This document shows positions 1 to 12,600 of a stretch of DNA of 64,000 nucleotides, piece after piece. This stretch comes from Cotesia glomerata. Taxonomy: Eukaryota > Arthropoda > Insecta > Hymenoptera > Braconidae. Both the position numbers and the translations under genes were made by a program. Location of the stretch: the NCBI RefSeq assembly GCF_020080835.1, contig NC_058166.1:4154001-4218000 (forward strand), read 5' to 3'. The notes beneath the pieces were generated by a model that saw nothing but the letters and a program-made list of their open reading frames with translations, was not told the origin of the DNA and did no database searches. Within the stretch, counting starts at the first letter, position 1. Every line of letters begins with the position of its first letter.

Positions 1-255
1 ATAAAAAATTTTTTAATTATATTGAGAATAAAATTAATTTGTTGAAAATTTAAGACAATTTTATTTCTTTGCTGAAGAAATAAAAATTTTTTTTTACAAT
101 AATTTTCTGGTTAAAAAAAAATTTTCTAAATTTTTGATTTTTTATTTTTGACAAGTTTTACTATAAAAAAATTTTTATTTCTTCTGAAGAAAAAAAATTT
201 TTAACAAATTTTTTTACTAAAAAATTCCTCATATTTTTGAAAATAATTTTTTTCT
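1..255. repeat. AT-rich AGAAATAAAAATTTTT repeat fragment
   Basis: Contains GAAGAAATAAAAATTTTT and ends in TTTTTTTCTCAGTGA, the same pattern as the complete elements at 12015-13206, 55150-55911 and 57336-58204. It is probably the right end of one such element, cut by the window edge. Confidence 0.6.
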
Positions 256-560
256 CAGTGAACATGAGTTAGCAAACTTTCTGTCGAGTATTTTAAGTGG
301 CCTAATACAACAGAGCGTCAACGAAGTTTGCTTCGGTCAATTGTCTCATCATCTTTTTATGTACATACACTCACCACTACTCGTTCAATTTTAACGATAT
401 ATACGTATAGACGTACATATTTATAGATAGAAAAAAATGTTAATACACTAAATTAATTGTACACATTGTTGAGCATATAACAAGCCATGTCATGAATACT
501 CTTCATATTATAAACGATTGATCTTAATTGACCGTTGTATACATTGCGACAATATATTTT
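256..560. other. No gene or repeat recognised
   Basis: Unique-looking AT-rich sequence with no coding frame or tRNA-like structure that I can support. Confidence 0.4.
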
Positions 561-574
561 TGTAATTTTTAATA

Positions 575-1430
575 TTAATCTAAAGTAACAACTTTGCAGT
601 CACTGTGTGACTGCCGTAACTTGTAAAATATAAATAAATAAAATTTTGCTTTATTAAATAAGGAATTTTGTTAAATTGCACTGTACTTTCTTAAATATTG
701 ACATTTTTGAAGATATAAGCTCATCCTGATGTTACACTCATCGAGACCTTAAATTTGAGTACCTACATGCACTTTTCATATATTTTTCATATATACATAT
801 ATATAATATATAAAATATATGAAAAATTGATGTGGGTACTCAAATGAAAGGTATCGATGAGTGTAATGTCAGGGTGAACTTATATCTTTAAAATTGTCAA
901 TAGTTCACAAGAAATTTGTTAAATTGCTCTGTACTTTCTTAACTATTGACATTTTTAAAGATATAAGCTCGCTTTGATGTTACACTCATCAAGAGCTTTC
1001 GTTTGAGTACCCACATGCACTTTTAATATATTTCTCATATATACATATATATAATATATAAAATATATGAAAAATTGATGTAGGTAGTCAAATTAAAGGT
1101 CTCGATGAGTGTACTGTCAGGGAGAGCTTATATCTGTAAAATTGTCAATAGTTCACAAGAAATTTGTTAAATTGCATTGTACTTTCTTAAATATTGACAT
1201 TTTTAAAGATATAAGCTCATATTGATGTTACACTCATCAAGAGCTTTCATTTGAGTACCGATATGCATTTTTGATATATTTTTCATATATTTAATATATA
1301 CATATATATATAAATATATAAATATATGAAAAATTGATGTGGGTACTCAAATGAAAGGTATCAGTGAGTGTAACATCGGGATGAACTTATATCTTTAAAA
1401 ATGTCAATAGTTCACAACATACAAGGTCAT
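575..1430. repeat. Tandem array of three ~230-bp hairpins
   Basis: Three successive inverted repeats, each with arms reading AAGATATAAGCTCATCCTGA and CGAGACCTTTCATTTGAGTA-like blocks around a central TATATA run, spaced by GTTCACAAGAAATTTGTTA. A copy in the opposite orientation lies at 29440-30100, including the flanking GCAGTCACTGTGTGACTGC. A third, partial, copy is at 20175-20700. Confidence 0.8.
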
Positions 1431-2560
1431 TTCTTAATAATATAGATGTAATTCCTAAATTAAAAATTGTTGTTGGAAGTTATTTTATAAATTCCAAAGT
1501 CCGTTGTTTACTGAGGCACTTTACCGATTGATTTTTTATTTTTAAATATATACATATTTAAAATAATATGTAATTTTTTAATGAGTATACATGTTTTTTT
1601 GAATTTTTTTATAAGATTTTTTATAAATTTTCTAAGAATTATTTTGAATTTAAAGCCTCTATTTTAAAACCAGCGCTTTTAAAACAATTAATTAATTTGA
1701 CATATGTAAATAAAAACTTATTACAGTATTCTCTGCGTTTTTGATTTTTTTATCAACATTTTGTAAGTGTAAGTGTATGAAATTCTGGAATTAATACTAC
1801 TGTTAAGTAATTAAACAATAATTAGAAATAAAAGACGACTACAAATGTAGATACATATAAACTATGTATTATAGCAGCTAATTAATTAGATACGTGATAA
1901 AAAATATAATTGAAAAAAAAACAGCTTAATATTATTTATAAAAAAAAATTTGTGTAATAAAATGCTATTCAATAATTATTGAATATATTTTATTTATTAT
2001 AAGCAGAATAAAAAAAAAAAGAGAATGAATTATTATCCTAAAGTTGAACGTGAAACAATAAATATTTCTATAAATACCAAGTTACTGGTGTAATGTAAAT
2101 ATTATACATATTTTATAAATCAAAAAAAAAAATATAAATAAGTAATATTGCAGCATATTTGAATAAAAAATAAATTAATTGAAATTTATTAATGTAAAAA
2201 TCTGTAAACTCGGATAAGCAAGTTGAATTTTAATAAATATTTCCCGATCCATACAGTTTTTTTTTTTTTTTATCAATTTATTAAAATTTCCAATATATGA
2301 GGTATTTTGTGATATATCGGACAATTTGAAAAATTTTTATTTCAAGTGTAATAAAAAATTTTTCCGGATAATTAAAAAAAATTTTTTTTTGATTACTCGC
2401 TTAAAAAAAATTTAATTACTAAAAAAAATTTTTTTAGTTTCTTGCAAAAGTATCCAGTACTTGAAGACTTGTAAAAATGGGACCAGTACTTGAACAGACT
2501 TTTAGAATTGTTGTAATAAAAAATCCGTATAAATATACTAATATAATAAATATTATAACA
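1431..2560. other. AT-rich intergenic DNA, nothing recognised
   Basis: No coding frame, RNA gene or clear inverted repeat supported. Poly(A) and poly(T) runs are frequent. Confidence 0.4.
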
Positions 2561-2562
2561 TG

Positions 2563-3218
2563 CACTGATAAAAAAAAATTATCTTCATTCAAGAAAAATA
2601 TTCTTGATCCAAGAAAATTATTTTGAAAAGAACTATTTTTCTTACTTCAAGAAATTCTTGTCTTGAATTGAGAGGTCTAATCACTCCGATCGATAACATT
2701 TTTACTTGGTTCAAGACTATATTATCTTCGATCGATTCAATTGAATTCTTTATTCAAAAACGATTCTCTTCAATAAAGAATAATTTCATTTCATTTCAAG
2801 AATTATTGATTGTCGACTCAAGAAAAAATTTTTTTATTTATAATGTTATAAGTTTAAGTCAGAAAAAAACTTTGAAGTAAAAAAATTTGTATTTCTCTGT
2901 ATGCCGAAAAATATTTATCAATACAGAGAATAGCAAAAATACAAAAATTTATATGCTCTAAACAAGTAAAATAATATCTTAATTCAAGAGTCGCGCCATA
3001 CTTGGAACATATCGGTAATATCTTGAACCAATGTTACCGTCTATTTTAATCCAAGAGAAAGAAATTCTTGAGCGAAGTTGTATACATCTTATTTTCAAAC
3101 AACCAAATTCCTTGATTCAAGAATCAATTTCTTGTTAAGAGAATTGAACTACTTAAAACAAGAATGACATTTTGAAGAAAAAGTTTTTCTTGAATCAAGA
3201 CATTTTTTTTCATCAGTG
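2563..3218. mobile_element. Element A copy 1, non-autonomous, CACTGAT termini
   Basis: Termini CACTGATAAAAAAAA and TTTTTTTTCATCAGTG are inverted. The interior is rich in TTCAAGAA/TTCTTGAA motifs and carries a small hairpin built on TTTCTCTGTAT...ATACAGAGAA. A second copy (50535-53723) is interrupted by other elements. The 85-residue open frame inside is not a gene. Confidence 0.75.
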
Positions 3219-3240
3219 TATTAGTTGGTGGTATTTAAAT

Positions 3241-3838
3241 CCGAACAAAAACAGTTTCGCTGTAAAAAAATCACGCCAAGTCCACGTTCATAAGACTATT
3301 AAGAAAAAAAAATTTGTTTTTTTCTTTACAAAAATATATAAAATAAAAAAATAAAAAAATCTAAGTAACCGATATGATTGTTTATGAGTTTCGGAAATTA
3401 AAAAAAAATTTTTTACAAATTTAAAAATTAAAAAAAAAGTTTGGAACGTATTTAGTGTGCGCGGTTGCAAAATTAAAAAAAATTGAAATACACAATGACG
3501 CACACCAAGTACGTTCCAAAATTTTTTTCTTAATTTTTAAATTTATAAAAAATTTTTTTTTAATTTTCGAAAATCATAAACAATCATATCGGTTACATTT
3601 TATATATTTTATAAAGAAAAAAACAAATTTTTTTTTCTTAATAGTCTTATGAACGTGGACTTGGCGTGATTTTTTTACAGTGAAACTGTTTTTGTTCGGA
3701 TTTTAGTATTTTTTGTAATTATAATAAAAATTTACATTGGTACCAACTTAATTAAATCTCGCGTTGGTTGCATTTTTTATAGCAAACTATCCCCTTGAAA
3801 CTACAGTTTATGTAAAAATGATTCCAGCGCACCCTGGC
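3241..3838. repeat. CCGAACAAAAACAG foldback, copy 1
   Basis: An inverted repeat (3241-3700) with ends CCGAACAAAAACAGTTTC and GAAACTGTTTTTGTTCGG, followed by about 135 bp that is also shared, in inverse orientation, with 48437-49097. The two copies are about 45 kb apart and oppositely oriented. Confidence 0.8.
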
Positions 3839-3884
3839 GGGGTGGCTTAATGTATATAGAATAAGCGAAAGGAAATTTAGTATA

Positions 3885-3956
3885 GACCGGATAGCTCAAA
3901 TGGTAGAGTAGCCGACATGTCTTCGGAAGGTTCTGGGTTCGAATCCCAGTCCGAGC
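3885..3956 (+). repeat. tRNA-like sequence, probable SINE head
   Basis: Pol III A box (TAGCTCAAATGG) and a perfect B box (GGTTCGAATCC) lie at tRNA spacing. D-stem GCTC/GAGT, anticodon stem about GCCGA/TCGGA and T-stem CTGGG/CCCAG all form. The acceptor stem pairs only 5 of 7, and position 33 before the anticodon is not T. A working tRNA is therefore doubtful, and a tRNA-derived SINE head fits better. The body may extend to about 4150. Confidence 0.7.
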
Positions 3957-4182
3957 TATCTAATAATTTTTTTTCTCACATATTCTATAAACTCACATTA
4001 AGATGATCCTCTTCACATTCCTTTCTCAATCCTTTCCTACCAATATCCTGTTACGTGAATGTGGAACGCTTCACGTAATAATTACCGTAACTCCTATTCT
4101 TTCCCGCTTCACAGCATTATTTATATTTGTAAAAATGTGGAACGCTAAAGAAAGAAATTCTTAGGCGAAGTTATATATATAG

Positions 4183-5578
4183 GTGATTCTCTGTAAGGAT
4201 GTCTTTTGCTGTCCCAGTCATTTTTTTATTAGAAAAATTGTTATTTTGTTACTAAAAAAATTTATTACGAAAGTAAAAAAACATTTCTATTTGGAGCATT
4301 GAAAACTAAAATGAAATAAATTTTGGTTTTTTTGCTATAAATTCGTAAACTACCAAAATAACAGTCCCCTGGGCTGTCCCATTCCCAAAATTAAAACTTT
4401 AAGATTAAATTTTAAGTCATTCGTCCATAATATATAATTTGGTCCATAATTTTTATAAACTTAATTAGTTAACTAACCCTTCAGCACTCTCGCAAAACGA
4501 TTTACTATCATTACTCGCGCGATGAGAAAAACTCTCACGCTTTATGTGGAAGCGCACGCATGCTTATAGTCCCTTTAATTTAAAAAATCTTAAATAAAAT
4601 AAATTTCTTAAAACAAAAAAAAATTGACTTATTTAAAAATAATATTTAATAATAATACATCCAAACACAAATGCACTCTTACGGGAACCTCCGAACTGTA
4701 CCGATCAGACCCGATTTTTTAAATTCTGACCCCCCTACTTTACTATTGCGATGAGAAAATATCTCACGGAGTTAATAAAATTTATTTTATTTTTTTATAG
4801 TATAGAACAATTAAAATAATAATATTGCAATCTGAAATAATATTAATTTTTTGACAGATAGAAAAAAAATCACATAGTCATTCCATTTGAAATTTGAAAG
4901 AAAATTTGAGTTATTGATGAGCGTGAGAGAAAATCTCATAGCGAGAGTGCTGAAGGGCTAACAATCTCTTTCAATAAAAAGTATCAAAAATTAATTTATT
5001 TCATTGAATTCATTAAACCAAAGTTTGTTCCAGGCATTTTAAGAAAAGTTCCCTGTCAGAAGTTCAAAGCCAAAAAAAAAAATTCCAGCTTGTTATTTTA
5101 CCTTTTGTAAGGTTTATAAGGATCTAACTCGCCTTGAGTTAATAACCGTAGGCCTGTTAGCGCTTTATCGCTATTTTATTTAGTGTCAAAGCACCGTTTG
5201 TGTTGGAAATATGTGTCTGGGCCACTTAAAAATTCAGTCCCCTGGCAACTATTTTTATTTACAATTTATTTATAAAATTGGATCCATAAGTCTTAATATT
5301 ATTCTAATTAATATAAACATTCATTGAGAACTTGAAAAGTTGAATGCATTGAAATAGTTTGCTTGATTTTTCTCAATTTGATAAAAAAAACAGTCCCCTG
5401 TCATGTTATATAGCAAAAGATACACAAATATCGAAAAAGCACAAATTAAATCGGCTGTTTATTTATTATAATTAAGCTGATAGTTTTGTAGCCCTTGTTA
5501 ATTTTTTTTCTAATAAAATCAAAAATAATTTGGTCGGATAATTTTGTACAGATTTAAGACGTCCTTACAGAGAATCAC
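4183..5578. mobile_element. 1.4-kb element with GTGATTCTCTGTAAGGA termini
   Basis: Inverted termini GTGATTCTCTGTAAGGA (4183) and TCCTTACAGAGAATCAC (5578). On either side lie pieces of element A (AAATTCTT..GCGAAGTT on the left, CAAGTTCCTTGATTCAAG on the right), so it sits inside a copy of A. It carries another foldback (4474-4960) and several ACAGTCCCCTGG-like strings. Confidence 0.75.
4474..4960. mobile_element. 0.49-kb foldback with TAACCCTTCAGCACTCTCGC ends
   Basis: Left end TAACCCTTCAGCACTCTCGC and right end GCGAGAGTGCTGAAGGGCTA are inverted repeats. It is nested inside the 4183-5578 element, so the surroundings are three layers deep. Confidence 0.78.
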
Positions 5579-5715
5579 TCATATCTTATAGGAAAACAAT
5601 CAAGTTCCTTGATTCAAGAATTAATTTCTTAAATTAAGAGAATTGAACTACTTAAAACAAGAATGACATTTTAAAGAAAAAATTTTCCTTGAATCAAGTC
5701 ATTTTTTCTATTAGT
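5579..5715. repeat. Right part of an element A copy
   Basis: Matches 3090-3215 (CCTTGATTCAAGAA, ACTTAAAACAAGAATGACAT, CTTGAATCAAG). Continues the A copy split by the 4183-5578 insertion. Confidence 0.65.
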
Positions 5716-6204
5716 TTGCGCATGTTATAATTATTCAATGATACAGTAATTGATTTCTGAAAGTTTTTTTCAATTATAAATCAAAACAATTATATTTTTG
5801 TTAACTTAAAAGTTGAAATGGCGAGAATAGCCGATAGATGCTATTTTTTTATGAAAAAGGTACTAAATCGTAAACCGAACAATCAGTAAAAAAACGGTAT
5901 ATCATTTTAAGTAAAAAAAATTGTACCAACCAATGAAATAGTCTTTTCTAAATAATACATATTTTTTGCAAAGACATAAACTATAATTTTTATATTAAAT
6001 TTTAGCGAGTAACTATATCTCCAAATTTTCAGAGCGGTACCCAGAACTTGAACAAGCTGGGGCCGTATAATTTTGACAGCACTCTAATCTCTAATAGGTT
6101 TATAGACTAGTGATCAGCATTGTGATCTGTATTAATTACTGCAAATTGAATAAGTTTTATAGCTAAAAATTAGTGTAGTTAAAAATTATTGAACATTTTG
6201 AATT
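5716..6204. other. Intergenic AT-rich DNA, nothing recognised
   Basis: No coding frame or structured repeat that I can support. Confidence 0.35.
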
Positions 6205-6345
6205 GAGTTTTTAGTAGATTGTATAAAAATCTAACTATTGCAGCCGTCCTCATGGCGCAACTTTTAAAAAATTTAGCCATTTTCTGACTTAGTTTGTCGA
6301 GCTGAGTCAGAAAATATATATAGTTCAAAAGTTTATATATGTATG

Positions 6346-6437
<92 letters not shown>

Positions 6438-7245
6438 CGATATAACGCGGCTTGTCAGCACGATAGCGTTTTCAATTTATGACCGATTCTTCTCAAACTC
6501 AGCATGCTTTATCTATCGATCAAGGCCAAGATTAAGTTCGAAGATGAGCTTAATCGGGCGAATAATTTGGAAATGACAGGATTTTGAAATTTTGAAAATC
6601 GTAAAAATTGATGTTTTTACTACTTCAACTTGGTATAATTACTGAACTAGACAAGATATTAAAATTTGGTAAAATGCATCGTAAAGGCCTTTTAATAAGC
6701 TTCAATTTTCACTACTCAGAAGTAGTAATAGCCTCAATATTACTCCTTTTAGAATTCGTTTAATGAAACAGTTTTACTGTTGCAGCCGTTTTAGAATTAT
6801 TGTCTGCATCATAGCTTAATCATGATGTAAATTCAATAATTACGATATTGATCAGTCTTTCGTGTAATGTTTTCGGGTAGGTTGTCAGTAAATATGTCAC
6901 AAATTAGTTCTAACCATTGTTTTCTTCAACTAAAATTTTATCCGGTTGCAAAATTCTGATTAACTTGAAAACTGTTGTTTCTAAGCAGTTACTTAAAATT
7001 TGGACATTTATAATTCAAATCTTATAATCTGTGCAATTCTTTGGTAAATATTTGAGAAACTTTTTCTTCACAAGATAATTTTTTTTCCAAAATTTGTTGT
7101 AAATATTTTTAAATTTATTATTGAATTTTGTTATTAATTCATGAATTAACTTATACATTATCAGTGTTATTATATTATTTTATTAAAAATCAATTTTTTT
7201 TATTTGAAAAATCTACTTCCATTTCGGCTGCCGAATGGCCTTTTT
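6205..7245. mobile_element. Element B copy 1
   Basis: About 1.04 kb running from TTTTTAGTAGATTGTATAAA through GCAGCCGTCCTCATGGCGCA to TTCGGCTGCCGAATGGC. It matches 51388-53452 in inverse orientation. This copy lacks the insertion at the TATA after AAAACTTTTGAACTA (opposite strand), so it serves as the empty site for the element nested in copy 2. Confidence 0.8.
6341..6431. repeat. (TA)n microsatellite
   Basis: About 90 bp of alternating T and A inside element B. The tyrosine/isoleucine-repeat open frame over it is an artefact. Confidence 0.95.
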
Positions 7246-8157
7246 TTGATTTATAATTAAAAATTTGCTTTGTCATTCATAAAAAATGTAATTAAAAAAT
7301 TAAATACAAATATTTCACATTTTTAAATGAACATATTAAATATTCATAGTATTATTTTGAATATTATTCAATAATATGTTATAATTATTTTGATATTTTA
7401 ATAAAACATTGAAAATTTTTGCTGTGCCTATTGCCATATATTTTATTAGTTCAACTACTACTCCTTCCATAGTCTATCTTAAAAACGTTGTCAAAGTATA
7501 AATATTCAATTATTTGCGTTATTTTGCGCTTCAATCAATTCAAAATTGTTTATATTTTCATGAAAATCACTAATTTGAACTAATAATTACATCGCTATAT
7601 ATTAAAAGTAGGGTCAAATACGTTTTACTTTGAAACCTGTTCAAATACTGGGTATTTTACCTAACACATTAAAATTAAAAAAAAATTATTTTTTTTTTTT
7701 AACTATTTTTTTATGCGAATTTTAAAATTTTAAAATTAAATTAATTTTTTTTTAGTAATTTTCTGTCTAATAGCGTATTTATGATAATTGTAATTTCAAA
7801 TTCCAAAAAAATTTTTTTAAAATCATTATTTAGATTAATTTTTATTATTATGCTGTTTTCTTAAATTTAAAAAAAAATTGAAGTAATAAAAAAAATAAAA
7901 ATTTTATTCATTGTTCGATTTGTCATGAAATGCCTGATTTGTATAATAATAGTTAACAAAAATTAGTTTGAAGAGATTGTAAAAATAATTATAAATAAAA
8001 TAATAAAAAAAAAAGTTTAATATAATGCAAATAAAATTATTTTTATAGTTATTGATTATAAGTTAAAATAACTTTTGGAAATCATATCTTCGGAAGGAAA
8101 AAGTGGGTAAGTAGGTCAAAAATAAATATTAAAAAATGATTTTCGATAAAAAATATT
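7246..8157. other. 3' flank of LARGE, AT-rich
   Basis: Probably contains the LARGE 3' UTR. No gene, RNA or clear repeat is recognised apart from homopolymer runs. Confidence 0.4.
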
Positions 8158-8251
8158 TTATTCTTTGGTTTTTTTTAATTTAATTAGTGAATTATTTCCA
8201 TATTTAATTATCAGTTCATCAACAAATTGATCTTTTAATTTTTTCAGGCAC
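8158..8251 (-). CDS. LARGE1: LARGE coding exon 10 (C-terminus and stop)
   Basis: After a 68-nt intron with a TTTTTTAG acceptor it encodes CLKKLKDQFVDELIIKYGNN and a lysine-rich end, then TAA at 8158-8160. The CLKxLKxxF pattern matches the C-terminus of LARGE. A TTTATT (AATAAA on the minus strand) near 7905 is one possible poly(A) signal. Confidence 0.9.
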
Positions 8252-8858
8252 CTAAAAAATTGGAATATAATTTATAATTTTTTATAATATCAATTTTATC
8301 CGTAAAATCCATCAAATACCTGCGGTAGAGAGCATCAGTTCGAAATTTACCAATATCTAAACTGGGAGCATGTGGACGGTGAATTATAAATACGTCGGGT
8401 AAAACAATGTAACTAAAATTGAGTCCATAAATTTACAATTGATTAATGATTACTAATTATAAGTTATTTTCACTTAAGCGTTTTAGTATATTTACCTATA
8501 TCCTAAGGCAGTTAAATGGGTAATATATGAAACTTTATTCCACCCAAAACCAATGAATCGTTCATCATAGAGTGGGGCTGATTTATGCACTACAATATAA
8601 GGTTCGAAATCCGGTTCCCATGTAACTTGATAAGGTTCAGTTGCAGTTTTCCAATTACTGTAATTAGTGGCAGCATGGCCTTTTGTCCACACGTGGTAAC
8701 GAAATGTATACAAAACACCGTAATTTAGGTACTTTAGTAATTCTTCTTTATTAACAGGAAACGTGAACCTTTAAATTACTCATGTTTATTAAATTAACTA
8801 TTTCATATAATTAACAAGATAATTTTGTTGGGTAATGTCTATCCTATTCTCGCGCTGG

Positions 8859-8892
<34 letters not shown>

Positions 8893-9303
8893 AAAATTAT
8901 AAAAAATCCATTAAAATTGCTTACAATTCACTGAATACTTAATTACAAAGCTTTAGAATTTTTTTTAGTTAGTTTATAAATTCACCGCCAGGTCGCGCCG
9001 AGGCGCTTTTTCTTCTCGCTTGAAGCAACTTTTCTCGAAGTTTATATTATTATTATTATTATTATTATTATTATGAAAATTATAATAAATCCATTAAAAT
9101 TGCTTACAATTCACTCAATACTTAATTACAAAGACTTGGAATTTTTTTTAATTAGATGATAAATTCTCCGCCAGATCGCATCGTGGCGCTTTTTCTTCTC
9201 GCTTGTAGAAGCTTTTTTCAAAGTTTATATCATTATTATAATAATAATAATAATAATAATAATTATTATTATTATTATTCACGGTATTTAATATATCTAT
9301 ATG

Positions 9304-9339
<36 letters not shown>

Positions 9340-9576
9340 ACTCGAAGATCGGTGTTTATTGATAAAGATAGATAGTTATTATTCTAAGCCGAATACTCCC
9401 GATGCAAATTCTTGAAGAATGACTAATTTTTTATTATTACTTCTTCACCATAATATTTTATCGGTATGAGGTCTCATACCATCAGAGAAAATTTAGGTGA
9501 AATTCACAATTAAAATTCGTTTATCGACAATTATTGTTAGAGAAAGATGTAATTTTTTACTCAGTGTAACTTTTTC

Positions 9577-9660
<84 letters not shown>

Positions 9661-12600
9661 GAAAATCATAAGAAATCCATTAAAATTGCTTACAATTCAC
9701 TCAATACTTAATTAGAAAGCTTTAAATTTTTTTAATTAGTCTATAAATGCACCGCTAAGTGACGCCGTGGCGATTTTTCTTCTCGCTTATAGAAACTTTT
9801 TTTGAAGTAATTATTATTATCAAAATATAAAAAAATCCATTAAAATTGCTTACAATTCACTCAATACTTAATTACAAAGCTTTGGAATTTTTTTTAATTA
9901 GTTGATAAATTCTCCGCCAGGTCGCGCCGTGGCGTTTTTTCTTCTCGCTTGTAGAAACTTTTTTTCGAAGTTTATATTATTATTATTGTTATTATTATTA
10001 TTATAATCATCAAAATTATTAAAAATTCATTAGAATTGCTTACAATTTACTCAATTCTTAATTACAAAGCTTTAGAATTTTTTTATTAGTTTATAAATGC
10101 ACCGCTGGGTGGCGCTTTTTCTTCTCGCATGTAGAAACTTTTTTCGAAGTTTATATTATTTGTAATATAAATTTGTTGGTATTATAAATGACTATCGTTA
10201 AAAAATATCAAAACCAATTTACGATAAAGATATGCACGTTAAAAAATCTTTCTTAGTCTCTTAATTAAATTAATTAATTTTTGATCTATAATAACATTCA
10301 AATGTACAAGACAAAATAAATAAATGACATTTATCGCGAAATTTGAATCTATTTATAACTACTTCGAAAATTTATCATGATATTAAATTAATTATTGCTG
10401 AAAAGCATATCAAATGTTGAAAATGCACAAATTCAAGTCAAGACCTATCGAATGATATAATAAGATAATAAATTTAATTAAAAGCACTTATTTTATTATA
10501 TGAATACGCCAGACAAAATTTTCCTTATTGCCTTAATGATATAAATTATTATTATTATTATTAAAAATTTTTGATCATTATTTTTTAATTTATTTGAAGA
10601 TTTGATTTAAATTTAACGAAAAATTTGTTATAACTATAAAACAGCCGAATAAATTTTTTATTATTTTAACCCAAGTTAAAATTATCTTCATTAGTATATT
10701 ATTAATTACTAAAAGAAAAAAAAAAATTTTTTTTTATAGATAAAAATTCTAATAGAAAATCAGATTGTGAGTGATTATTGATTGAGACACTACGAGGCAA
10801 ACCACTAGCGGAATTATTTGCGTTCGTCGAGAAATTCAAATAGTTAGAGATCCAGAAGCAGCAGAAGAAAATTAAAAAATTCAATTGAGTCAACAGCAAT
10901 TTATAATTTAAAATAAAATACGAAAATATTCTATTATTTAAAAATAAGCGTTAAATTTCGAGCGTATAATAAATAAAAAAAAAAAAAAACGATATCACTG
11001 TTATAATATTGAAATTAATCCGTCATTGTTATCGCTCTCAATTATTTATTCGAATAAATCTATCGGAATTTTAAAAAATTTAATCTCAGTGAATATAAAA
11101 TCAATTTTTATTTTATACATTAAATCAATTACCTGAAACGCTTTTCATTAAAGTATAAGGATCTTATTTCGTTATTAAGTGACTTTTTACTTCTTCAATT
11201 AATTATTTTTGATCAATTAATTTTAATGAGAAATTTTTTTTATATTTTTAATTATCAGATGGGTTTTTTTTTTTTACTATTTTTTATCTATCGATTATGA
11301 GTTATCAGTAATTTAAGAGAACGTAAAGCTCAATATTATATTTAATTTCCAAGAGAAAATATAATTCTTTTTTTTTACTAATTTATTTGTAAGAGGAGTT
11401 CATTATTTTTTAATTATAAAATTTTTCACTCTTTATTTTTTTTTTTTTTTCACCGAGTTCATGCAACACTTTACTAATGATTATTATTAAAAAAAAAAAA
11501 TAATACCTGTATCGTTGTGTTTCAAATGCTGGTACAATCAGTGCGTTTCTATTAGAGGCATCAGATACATTTCTATTCAATTTATAAATATACGCTATCA
11601 ACTTTTCGTATAAATCTACTGGCGGCAAAAAATCAATGTCTAATTGAAATATATATGGAGTTTGGATTTGGGATATCGCAACGTTACGTAAGTAATTAAT
11701 TGGATAAAATTCCTGGAATTGAATTAAAATTAATGAATTTAAAGAGTATATGTATACTGCCATTCTAATTCGTCGTGTTCCATATTTATAAAATTTTACA
11801 GCAGACAGTAAAAATGGTTCATTTTTAACATTGATTAATGGGATTTGACGGATGAAAATAATTGTTTAAAAATAATTAAACTATTTGACCTTTAAATTTT
11901 TAATATGACTTTTATATTATTATTATGATTCTATTTTTCAAAATGTCAATTTTTAAAATTTTGTGGGATACGAAATATTAGAATGGCAGTATCGATATCT
12001 CAATTTTTTCATCATACACTGAGAGAAAAAATTTTATTTGAAAAAAAAATGAACAATTTTGTAATAATAAATTAATTTGTTCAAAATTTTAAACAATTTT
12101 ATTTCTTAGTTGAAGAAATAAAAATTTTCTTTATAGTTAAGCTCTTGTTAAAAAAAATGTTTTTGGAAAAAAATAATTTTAAATACGCAGCTTACGAATT
12201 TTAATCTAAAATTGGTGTTTTCTAAATGAAAAACAATTTTATTTTTAACAAAAAAGTTACTGTGAGAAAAATTTTGATTTCTTCAGCTGAGAAATAAAAT
12301 TGTTTAAAATTTAAAGAAAATTTTTTTTTTTTTACATGTTACTTGTTTTTTTCAAAAGAAATTTTTTTTCTTAATGTGCAGACATTAAAGTAATTTTTTG
12401 TGAGATTTTTTATCGTTTAAGAAGAAAGTTACAATAACAAAAATTTTTTTTGAAAACAATAAGTAATTTTTAAAAAAATAATTAATTTGTTTATAATTTT
12501 AAACAATTTTATTTCTTAGCTGAAGAAATAAAAATTTTTCTCACAGTTGATTTCTTGTTGAAAAAAGTATTCTTAGAAAAAAACAATTTTAAATAAGCAA

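Noticed and set aside
3885..3956. Functional tRNA gene
   Set aside because: Acceptor stem pairs 5 of 7 and position 33 is not T; a SINE head is the better explanation.
6343..6576. Open frame rich in Tyr and Ile
   Set aside because: Product of the (TA)n microsatellite inside element B.
9156..9715. Open frames with poly-Asn, poly-Tyr and poly-Ile
   Set aside because: Translations of the TTA tandem array in a LARGE intron; no start context or homology.
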